Source: Pararoseburia sp963661325
Lineage (GTDB): Bacteria > Bacillota > Clostridia > Lachnospirales > Lachnospiraceae
NCBI GenBank assembly: GCA_963661325.1
Contig: CAVLBP010000114.1
Coordinates: forward strand, 1 to 7,274
Reading direction: 5' to 3'
Length of the DNA: 7,274 nucleotides
The notes below the pieces were generated by a model. The model saw only the letters and a program-made list of their open reading frames with translations, had not been told where the DNA came from and did not search any database. A program made the translations under genes and the position numbers. This document shows positions 1 to 5,458 of the stretch, piece by piece; position 1 is the first letter of the stretch; the number at the start of each line of letters is the position of its first letter.

Positions 1-1311
1 ATGATCCATATTCCAAACAACATTTGCATCTGCAACGACTGTATGCAAAAGACTTTTGATTCTATGGGAGGTTTTGGCTTTGGCAGTGGAGACAATGCAA
101 GTTTAAACAACATTGACTTTTCCAAGATGCCGAATATCAGCATGGTAAATCTTTCGGATCTTTCCGATTTCATGCCAAATATGCCAAATTCACAGCGCTT
201 GAAAAAGAAGAAAAAGAAAGAAGACAAGCAGGAAGTACCTGTGCTTGATATCAAGAATATTCCGCCACCACACAAGATCAAGGCAGAACTGGATGAGTAT
301 GTGGTCGGACAGGAATATGCCAAAAAGGTCATGTCCGTTGCCGTTTACAATCACTATAAACGTGTGGCAACCGGGACCATGGATGAGATCGAGATTGAAA
401 AGTCCAATATGCTTATGATCGGACCGACCGGTAGTGGTAAGACCTATCTGGTAAAGACATTGGCACGCCTTTTGGATGTGCCGCTTGCCATTACAGATGC
501 GACTTCTCTGACCGAGGCAGGTTATATCGGTGATGATATCGAAAGCGTTGTTTCCAAACTTTTGGCGGCAGCAGATAATGATGTGGAAAAGGCAGAGCGC
601 GGTATCATCTTTATTGATGAGATTGACAAACTGGCAAAGAAGAAAAACACCAACCAGCGTGATGTCAGTGGGGAATCCGTACAGCAGGGCATGCTCAAAC
701 TCTTAGAAGGAGCCGAGGTTGAGGTTCCGGTCGGAGCCAGCAGCAAGAATGCCATGGTGCCGATGACCATCGTAGATACCAAGAATATCTTATTTATATG
801 CGGCGGTGCTTTCCCAGATCTGGATACCATCATCAAGGAGAGACTCAACAAGGCATCTTCCATGGGTTTTATGGCAGATCTCAAGGACAAGTATGACCAG
901 GAAGAAAATATCCTGATGAAAGCCACAGTTGAAGATCTCAAGAATTTTGGTATGATACCGGAATTTCTGGGACGTTTGCCAATCCTATTTTCTTTGGAGG
1001 CACTGGATGAGGATATGTTAGTCCGCATCTTAAAAGAGCCAAAGAATGCCATCATCAAGCAGTATCAGAAGTTACTGGAACTGGATGAGGTCAAGCTGGA
1101 ATTTACGGATGAGGCGCTGCACGCCATTGCAAAACAGGCAAAACAGAGAGAACTTGGCGCAAGAGCCTTACGTGCCATCATAGAGGAATTTATGCTGGAT
1201 ATCATGTATGAGATCCCGAAGGATGACAATATCGGGGAAGTCATCATCACGGAGGACTATGTGACGAAAAAGGGCGGACCAAAGATAGTGATGCGCGGGG
1301 CTGATAGATAG
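1..1311 (+). CDS. clpX: ClpX-type AAA+ unfoldase paralogue (5' end probably outside the window)
   Basis: ClpX is the hexameric ATPase that recognises, unfolds and feeds cytoplasmic proteins into the ClpP peptidase. Numbering from the first Met in the window: C11 and C14 form the second CxxC of the N-terminal zinc finger. Then come a long low-complexity linker (about 18-86), the conserved PPPHKI entry to the AAA+ domain (88-93), Walker A GPTGSGKT (141-148), pore-1 loop GYIGDD (174-179, Y175), Walker B with D206 and E207, an MGF tripeptide (288-290) matching the IGF ClpP-docking loop, arginine finger R325 in GRLPI, and sensor-2 R388 in GARALR. The first CxxC of the zinc finger is not visible, so the true start probably lies upstream and position 1 is likely an internal Met. 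The RKH motif is replaced by SKN (248-250) and the linker is about 50 residues longer than in E. coli ClpX. No clpP or tig gene adjoins it, unlike the housekeeping clpX locus, so I read it as a paralogue. Family assignment is very secure. Confidence 0.95.
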   Translation: MIHIPNNICICNDCMQKTFDSMGGFGFGSGDNASLNNIDFSKMPNISMVNLSDLSDFMPNMPNSQRLKKKKKKEDKQEVPVLDIKNIPPPHKIKAELDEYVVGQEYAKKVMSVAVYNHYKRVATGTMDEIEIEKSNMLMIGPTGSGKTYLVKTLARLLDVPLAITDATSLTEAGYIGDDIESVVSKLLAAADNDVEKAERGIIFIDEIDKLAKKKNTNQRDVSGESVQQGMLKLLEGAEVEVPVGASSKNAMVPMTIVDTKNILFICGGAFPDLDTIIKERLNKASSMGFMADLKDKYDQEENILMKATVEDLKNFGMIPEFLGRLPILFSLEALDEDMLVRILKEPKNAIIKQYQKLLELDEVKLEFTDEALHAIAKQAKQRELGARALRAIIEEFMLDIMYEIPKDDNIGEVIITEDYVTKKGGPKIVMRGADR

Positions 1312-1354
1312 GGAGTCATATACATAAAATTCAGATCATGGCATAAGATACCAT

Positions 1355-3061
1355 ATGAATTGTTATGATATGATCTATGGAAATGATTATTATGACCTTA
1401 TCGTGCGAAACACGGCGTATCTGCCGCCTTTTTCGGATGGCATCTGCGGGCTGGATGTGGGAAATGACTATACCATACTCTTTGTAGCAAGCGATCAGTA
1501 TTCTGCCTTTCGGGTGGCAAATTATAATTACAATGCCATACCGAACTGCTACCAACCCTTATCCATGGAAGCCATGGACGCAGCAGGGATCCTGCAGGTA
1601 CGGGAAAATCCGGCGCTGGGCTTGGATGGAAAAGGCGTTTTGATCGGCTTTTTGGACTCCGGGATCGATACGACCCATCCGGCATTTCTGGATGCAACCG
1701 GGCAGAGCCGTGTCGTTGCGGTCTGGGATCAGAATTATGTGGAAGAAAACGAGGGCATGATCAGGATAGCAGATGATCTGCCAAAGCCATATTATGGTAC
1801 CGTGTACGGACAGGATACCCTTTCTGTCTATGGCAATCGTGATGCGACCGGGCATGGAACTTATGTGGCAAGCGTGGCGGCGGGCAGTGACCTGGGAGAA
1901 CACAGCGGGGCTGCACCAGCGGCGGATATCGCCATGGTGCACTTAAAAGAGGCAAAGTCTTATCTGCGCCAGTATTATTTTATTCCGGAGGATGCGACCT
2001 GCTATGCGGAAAGTGACATTATGTTTGGTATACAGTTCTTAGATGAACTGGCAAGGATGCGGGGACAATCGCTGGTGATCTGTATGTCCTTGGGCTGCGG
2101 GCTCAGCAGCCACAGTGGCAACAATTCGCTGGCGCTTTATCTGAATGATCTGGCGGTTGCTTACCGCAGATGTGTGGTGACGGCGACAGGAAATTTGGCG
2201 GCAGCCAGAAAACATTTTCAGGGAGTCTTTACGGCGGAGGATATAGAAGAAGGACAGAAAAGAAATGCCTACCGGCAAGTGGAAATCGTGGTGGAAGAAG
2301 ATGTCTGCGGCTTTGTTATGGAACAGTGGAGTCTGGCACCTGCCAGATATGAGGTAGCGATTGTTTCGCCTTCCGGGGAGGTGCATCCGGCGGTCGGAAT
2401 CCAGACAGCAGGCAGCCAGATCTATGAGTTTCCTTTGGATGGAACAATGGTGGAATTGGATTATAGTTTTCCAGAAGCCACGACAGGAAACCAACTGATC
2501 TATTATCGTTTTACAAGACCGGCACAGGGCATCTGGCGGATTCGTGTTTATAGCGATAACGGACAACTGGGAGAATTTCATATGTATCTGGCGGGATCGG
2601 CACTGGCTTGTGGGCGTATTTATTTCTTGGCGTCAAATCCGGATACGACCATCATGAATCCGGCGAACGCCAACCGTGTATTGACCATTGCCGGTTACAA
2701 TGCTGTGCAAAATGCCATTCTTTTGGAAAGCGGGCGGGGCTATACGATAGACCGGAGGATCAAACCGGATCTGGCGGCACCGGCCTATGCAGTGGAAGGG
2801 GCGGTGGCTGGCAGGGGCAATTTTCCACCGGAAGTCCACTATGAAAGACAGACCGGCACCAGCGGCGCTGTTGCCATTGCATCCGGGGCGGCGGCTATGT
2901 ATATGCAGTGGTGCGAACGACGACAGGATAGGTTGGTCAATACGACACAGGTTAAGAATTTTCTGATCCGGGGAGCAAGGCAGATTCCCGGTGATCTTTA
3001 TCCCAACAGGCAATGGGGCTATGGGGCACTGGATCTGTATGAATCTTTTCGGCGTATATAA
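1355..3061 (+). CDS. Subtilisin-like serine peptidase, S8 family, Csp type
   Basis: Serine endopeptidase of 568 residues. The complete catalytic set is visible: D101 in LDSGID, H167 in TGHGT, oxyanion N280 in TATGN and nucleophile S503 in TGTSGA. Residues about 1-85 precede the core and resemble the short prodomain of clostridial Csp-type subtilases (GNDYYDLI at 9-16). A large segment between N280 and S503 (about 290-430), rich in beta-type sequence, fits the jelly-roll insertion known in the CspB germination protease family. It ends in the family-typical NPDTTI...PANA stretch before the GYN strand. There is no signal peptide or membrane segment, so the protein is probably cytoplasmic or released by lysis. 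The ATG at 1355 is the only ATG between the in-frame stop at 1325 and the core, apart from 1370, but no good Shine-Dalgarno site precedes it. It lies 43 bases after clpX, probably in the same operon. The substrate is unknown. Germination proteases and vegetative paralogues share this architecture, so a role in spores cannot be assumed. Confidence 0.93.
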   Translation: MNCYDMIYGNDYYDLIVRNTAYLPPFSDGICGLDVGNDYTILFVASDQYSAFRVANYNYNAIPNCYQPLSMEAMDAAGILQVRENPALGLDGKGVLIGFLDSGIDTTHPAFLDATGQSRVVAVWDQNYVEENEGMIRIADDLPKPYYGTVYGQDTLSVYGNRDATGHGTYVASVAAGSDLGEHSGAAPAADIAMVHLKEAKSYLRQYYFIPEDATCYAESDIMFGIQFLDELARMRGQSLVICMSLGCGLSSHSGNNSLALYLNDLAVAYRRCVVTATGNLAAARKHFQGVFTAEDIEEGQKRNAYRQVEIVVEEDVCGFVMEQWSLAPARYEVAIVSPSGEVHPAVGIQTAGSQIYEFPLDGTMVELDYSFPEATTGNQLIYYRFTRPAQGIWRIRVYSDNGQLGEFHMYLAGSALACGRIYFLASNPDTTIMNPANANRVLTIAGYNAVQNAILLESGRGYTIDRRIKPDLAAPAYAVEGAVAGRGNFPPEVHYERQTGTSGAVAIASGAAAMYMQWCERRQDRLVNTTQVKNFLIRGARQIPGDLYPNRQWGYGALDLYESFRRI

Positions 3062-3122
3062 TGAGGATAGGTGGAAAGCCTATGTTTTGCTCAAATAGAG
3101 GAAGAGACCTATCACAGATACC

Positions 3123-3128
3123 AAGGAG
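3123..3128 (+). promoter_or_regulatory. Ribosome binding site that fixes the start of the 3134 gene
   Basis: AAGGAG lies five bases before the ATG at 3134. It is stronger and better placed than the GAGG at 3063-3066 before the upstream in-frame GTG at 3071, so it decides the start. Confidence 0.75.
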
Positions 3129-3133
3129 AGGAC

Positions 3134-3640
3134 ATGTTAGCACTGAAAGTATTAGAAGTAAAGAAATGTATGAATGACCTCTTAGTATCGGAGGCTTTTG
3201 ATCGCTTCTTATTGTCCGAAGCAGCGATCACGACCCGGATGACCTATTCTTTGGACGGACATCTGACCAAGGGATATTTGTCGGAGGAGGAACTTTTGGA
3301 GGAAGGACTTTCCGGGGAACGTTGTGTGCCGTATGGCTATGTGCGCAAACTATGTTTTGACATGATCAAGGGCAAGCGCAAGCCGGCATCCTTTCATTTT
3401 ACCTTTCTTTGTCCGAGAAGATTATTATGCGAGATCATAGAGGAACAGGGGCTTTCCATCCAGCCGGAAGAAGTAGCCAATCTGACCCTGAATCTGCGTT
3501 ATGTAGGGGAAGAATTGCTGGTGACGGCAGGCTGTACCATGCAGGGATTTTCCTTAGAACGAAGCATGGAAGAAGCATGGAAAACATGGGTATTAGCCTT
3601 TTTCGGGAAACTTTCGATCGCGGTGGAAAAAGCCGTGTAA
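3134..3640 (+). CDS. Conserved protein of unknown function, probably DUF5721 family
   Basis: A 168-residue soluble protein with no signal peptide, membrane segment or recognised catalytic motif. It begins MLALKV and has a charged N-terminal half, a central KGKRKPASFHFTF segment and a C-terminal half containing QPEEVANLTLNLRY and a TAGCTMQGFSLE strand-turn motif. This pattern (MLALK start, a G-Y-S/L-S-E-E-E helix, an IKGKR-P-SF strand, a SLQPE-V-L-LN-RY segment) matches what I recall of DUF5721, a family seen mainly in Lachnospiraceae. That is memory, not a search. No function is known to me. The ATG at 3134 is preferred over the in-frame GTG at 3071, which would add 21 residues. The gene lies 72 bases after the S8 peptidase on the same strand and is probably the last gene of the clpX-peptidase transcript. 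A partner or adaptor role for either neighbour would be a guess. Confidence 0.82.
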   Translation: MLALKVLEVKKCMNDLLVSEAFDRFLLSEAAITTRMTYSLDGHLTKGYLSEEELLEEGLSGERCVPYGYVRKLCFDMIKGKRKPASFHFTFLCPRRLLCEIIEEQGLSIQPEEVANLTLNLRYVGEELLVTAGCTMQGFSLERSMEEAWKTWVLAFFGKLSIAVEKAV

Positions 3641-3691
3641 GAAAGGTTAAAATGCCTTTACTTTTCGGCACTTGTATGCTACTCTAATTTC

Positions 3692-3721
3692 ATATTGGTT
3701 TCCAATATAGATAATTTTTTT
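3692..3721 (+). repeat. Perfect inverted repeat and T-tract in the cold-shock gene leader
   Basis: ATATTGG (3692-3698) and CCAATAT (3702-3708) form a perfect 7-bp inverted repeat around a TTT loop. Six bases later comes a run of seven T (3715-3721), which abuts the GGAGG ribosome binding site at 3722-3726. It could be a leader RNA hairpin controlling the cold-shock gene, a protein operator, or a weak terminator for the upstream operon. The AT-rich stem and the gap before the T-run argue against a strong terminator. No convincing promoter could be fixed in 3641-3691; the best pieces are TTTACT at 3657 and TCTAAT at 3683, but their 20-base spacing is too long. Confidence 0.5.
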
Positions 3722-3726
3722 GGAGG
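3722..3726 (+). promoter_or_regulatory. Ribosome binding site of the cold-shock gene
   Basis: GGAGG lies eight bases before the ATG at 3735. It selects that ATG over an in-frame TTG at 3720, which lies before the site and would absorb it into the coding region. Confidence 0.85.
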
Positions 3727-3734
3727 TACTTGTA

Positions 3735-3938
3735 ATGAGCAAGGGTACAGTAAAGTGGTTCAACAACCAGAAGGGTTACGGATTCATCTCTGACGAGGAA
3801 GGCAATGATGTTTTCGTACACTACACAGGTCTTAACATGGAAGGCTTCAAGTCTTTAGAAGAAGGCGCTGCTGTAGAATTTGATGTTACAGATGGTGCTA
3901 AGGGACCACAGGCAGTAAACGTAACAGTAGTAGGCTAA
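3735..3938 (+). CDS. csp: Cold-shock protein, single CSD/OB-fold nucleic acid chaperone
   Basis: A 67-residue single-domain cold-shock protein, the usual length for bacterial CspA/CspB relatives. These bind single-stranded RNA and DNA, melt RNA secondary structure and assist transcription and translation, especially at low temperature. Visible motifs are the GTVKWF first strand (4-9), RNP1 KGYGFI (13-18) and RNP2 VFVHY (26-30), followed by the acidic EEGAAVEFDV segment and a C-terminal PQAVNVTVV strand. The aromatic binding residues W8, F9, Y15, F17, F27 and H29 are all present. Codon choice (AAG, AAC, TTC, GGT, GTA) looks more biased than in the neighbours, as expected for an abundant protein. 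It is probably monocistronic: it has its own leader with an inverted repeat upstream and a strong terminator about 98 bases after its stop. It is unrelated to the Csp proteases despite the shared name. Family identity is certain; whether it is cold-induced or constitutive cannot be told. Confidence 0.97.
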   Translation: MSKGTVKWFNNQKGYGFISDEEGNDVFVHYTGLNMEGFKSLEEGAAVEFDVTDGAKGPQAVNVTVVG

Positions 3939-4035
3939 TCTACGAAGTATTAATCAGACCGTTTTCAATGTACCTTTTTAGTTTATACATCTTGATTTAA
4001 ATTGAGCGGGAAATTGGGATACAGCGTGATTAAGG

Positions 4036-4070
4036 AAAGGCGGCGTGCATAGCATGTCGCCTTTTGCTTT
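4036..4070 (+). terminator. Rho-independent terminator after the cold-shock gene
   Basis: A 13-bp stem pairs 4036-4048 with 4052-4064 around the loop ATA (4049-4051). It is GC-rich in its lower half, with two G-T(U) wobbles at 4043/4057 and 4045/4055. The 3' side runs into TTTTGCTTT, a moderate U-tract. It is the only good terminator between the cold-shock stop codon and the aminopeptidase. Its 3' arm also has a competing downstream partner at 4103-4119, so it may act as an attenuator as well. Confidence 0.7.
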
Positions 4071-4119
4071 GCGGCGGGCTGCGCAGGACGTATGTCAGTG
4101 AGAAAAGGCGATATGCTAT
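4049..4119 (+). promoter_or_regulatory. Alternative long hairpin competing with the terminator, before the aminopeptidase
   Basis: Segment 4049-4065 pairs with 4103-4119 over 17 positions. All are Watson-Crick except one G-U (4056/4112). The loop of 37 bases spans 4066-4102. This pairing uses the same bases as the 3' arm of the terminator, so the two hairpins exclude each other. The downstream arm ends four bases before the GGAGG ribosome binding site (4124-4128). The complementarity is seen directly; that it regulates the aminopeptidase, by read-through control or by shaping the ribosome binding region, is inference. Confidence 0.55.
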
Positions 4120-4123
4120 ACAT

Positions 4124-4128
4124 GGAGG
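4124..4128 (+). promoter_or_regulatory. Ribosome binding site of the aminopeptidase gene
   Basis: GGAGG lies seven bases before the ATG at 4136 and fixes that start. The in-frame TTG at 4064 falls inside the terminator stem and has no ribosome binding site, so it is not used. Confidence 0.85.
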
Positions 4129-4135
4129 AAGTAGA

Positions 4136-5425
4136 ATGAAGAATGAGATCTTAATGAAATATTTGAAGGCGGGGATCACCCCGTTTCACTTGGTGCAGCA
4201 GTGCGCAGCAGATTTAGAGGCGGCAGGATTTACACCGCTTGCCATGGAAGAGACATGGCATCTGGAAGAAAACAAAAAGTATTATATCAATCACCATGGC
4301 ACAACGATCCTGGCATTTACCGTGCCGAAAAAGGAAGAGATGCTGGCAAGCCGGGATAACATCGCACTCCGCATTGCGGCGGCACATACCGATTATCCAT
4401 GCATGCGGATCAAGACAAATCCGGATGTCAAGACCAAGAAATATCATAAACTGAATGTAGAAGTCTATGGTGGAGCCATTTTGAACACATGGCTGGATCG
4501 TCCGCTGGGAATTGCCGGACGCGTTGCATTGCGGTCAGATAAGTGCCTGCATCCGCAGATGCGTCTTTACGACAGCAAAAGACCATTGGCAACCATCCCA
4601 AACCTTGCCATCCATATGAACCGTGAGATCAATAAGGGCGTGGAACTCAACCGCCAGACCGATATGCTGCCACTGCTTGGCATGGGCGAGGACCAGGATG
4701 CCTTTATGACATTTCTGGCAAAAGAACTGCAAGTGCCGGTAGAAGATATTCTGGACTTTGAACTCTCAACTTATGTCTGGGAAGAACCGGCGCAGATCGG
4801 TCTGCAAGAGGATATGATCTCATCACCGCGTATTGATAATATCAGTTCCTGTGCCGCTATCATGGAAGCCATGTGTCAGGTTACCTGTGACAAGCACCTA
4901 AATATCGGCATCTGTTACGACCACGAGGAGATCGGCAGCCGTACCAAGCAGGGAGCCGGATCTGCCATCCTTACCGATGTCATCGAAAAGATCTATGAAT
5001 CTATGGGATGGACGGCTCGGGCTGCAAAAGATGCCATCTATCAGGGACTTATGGTCTCTGCGGATGTGGCGCATGCCCTGCATCCAAACCATGTAGAAAA
5101 AGCCGACATCACGTCACAGCCGATCATGGGAGACGGTTTTGCCATCAAGGAGGCTGCTTCCCAATCCTATGCCACGGATTGTGAAGCCATCGGTATTGTA
5201 GAACAGATCGCGTGGGCAAATGGAATTTCTTATCAAAAATATACCAACCGCTCCGATATTGTGGGCGGAGGCACTCTGGGGGCAATTTCCTCTGCACTTT
5301 TACCGATGCGGACGATCGATGTGGGCGTGCCTATGCTTGCCATGCATTCCGCAAGGGAGTTGATGGGGCAGGCAGATTATGGCAGCCTGAAAGACCTGAT
5401 CTTATCTTTTTATAAGGAAGCGTAA
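4136..5425 (+). CDS. M18 family zinc aminopeptidase (aspartyl aminopeptidase-like)
   Basis: A cytoplasmic di-zinc exopeptidase that removes N-terminal residues from peptides; family members often prefer acidic or hydrophobic residues. The protein has 429 residues, the usual M18 size. The full metal and catalytic set is visible: H84 in AAHTDYP, bridging D234 in SPRIDN, catalytic E264 and metal E265 in DHEEIGS, D310 in SADVAHALHP and H404 in AMHSARE. The YGGAILNTWLDRPL segment (about 107-120) is the family's conserved strand. It sits after a leader with two competing hairpins and only 33 bases before the lipoprotein gene, with which it probably shares a transcript. No convincing promoter was found in 3939-4135. 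It may finish peptides produced by the proteases encoded upstream, but that link is inferred from proximity only. Substrate specificity cannot be read from the sequence. Confidence 0.95.
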   Translation: MKNEILMKYLKAGITPFHLVQQCAADLEAAGFTPLAMEETWHLEENKKYYINHHGTTILAFTVPKKEEMLASRDNIALRIAAAHTDYPCMRIKTNPDVKTKKYHKLNVEVYGGAILNTWLDRPLGIAGRVALRSDKCLHPQMRLYDSKRPLATIPNLAIHMNREINKGVELNRQTDMLPLLGMGEDQDAFMTFLAKELQVPVEDILDFELSTYVWEEPAQIGLQEDMISSPRIDNISSCAAIMEAMCQVTCDKHLNIGICYDHEEIGSRTKQGAGSAILTDVIEKIYESMGWTARAAKDAIYQGLMVSADVAHALHPNHVEKADITSQPIMGDGFAIKEAASQSYATDCEAIGIVEQIAWANGISYQKYTNRSDIVGGGTLGAISSALLPMRTIDVGVPMLAMHSARELMGQADYGSLKDLILSFYKEA

Positions 5426-5448
5426 ACTTTAACGATTTTTTAATCTTT

Positions 5449-5454
5449 GGGAAG
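5449..5454 (+). promoter_or_regulatory. Ribosome binding site of the lipoprotein gene
   Basis: GGGAAG lies four bases before the ATG at 5459. This start gives a textbook lipoprotein signal peptide. The in-frame TTG at 5447 precedes the site and is rejected. Confidence 0.65.
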
Positions 5455-5458
5455 TAGA

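Noticed and set aside
522..1058. 178-codon open frame on the - strand inside clpX
   Set aside because: It lies wholly antisense to the strongly conserved AAA+ core, is Ser-rich with no recognisable motif, and is a shadow of codon bias.
2039..2581. 180-codon open frame on the - strand inside the subtilase gene
   Set aside because: It is antisense to the jelly-roll region, rich in Cys/His/Arg as typical of shadow frames, and resembles no family I know.
1355..3061. Subtilase read as a spore germination protease (CspA/B/C)
   Set aside because: The architecture is the same, but clostridial genomes carry many vegetative paralogues, and no sleC or other germination gene is nearby.
3071..3133. GTG start giving a 21-residue longer 3134 gene product
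   Set aside because: GAGG at 3063-3066 is only four bases away and weaker than AAGGAG at 3123. The extra residues do not resemble the MLALK start I associate with the family.
3642..3665. AAAGG / CCTTT hairpin followed by ACTTTT as a terminator after the 3134 gene
   Set aside because: Only five base pairs with an eight-base loop; too weak to call.
3962..3989. Possible promoter TTTTCA - 16 bases - TATACA for the aminopeptidase
   Set aside because: Each box matches only four of six consensus bases in an AT-rich stretch, so chance is a sufficient explanation. It is kept in mind only because it would put the alternative hairpins in a leader.
4064..4135. TTG start extending the M18 aminopeptidase by 24 residues
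   Set aside because: It falls inside the terminator stem and lacks a ribosome site, whereas GGAGG is ideally placed before the ATG at 4136.
5434..5445. GATT-TTTT-AATC hairpin between the aminopeptidase and lipoprotein genes
   Set aside because: A 4-bp AT-rich stem without a following T-run; not a terminator, so the two genes are read as one transcript.
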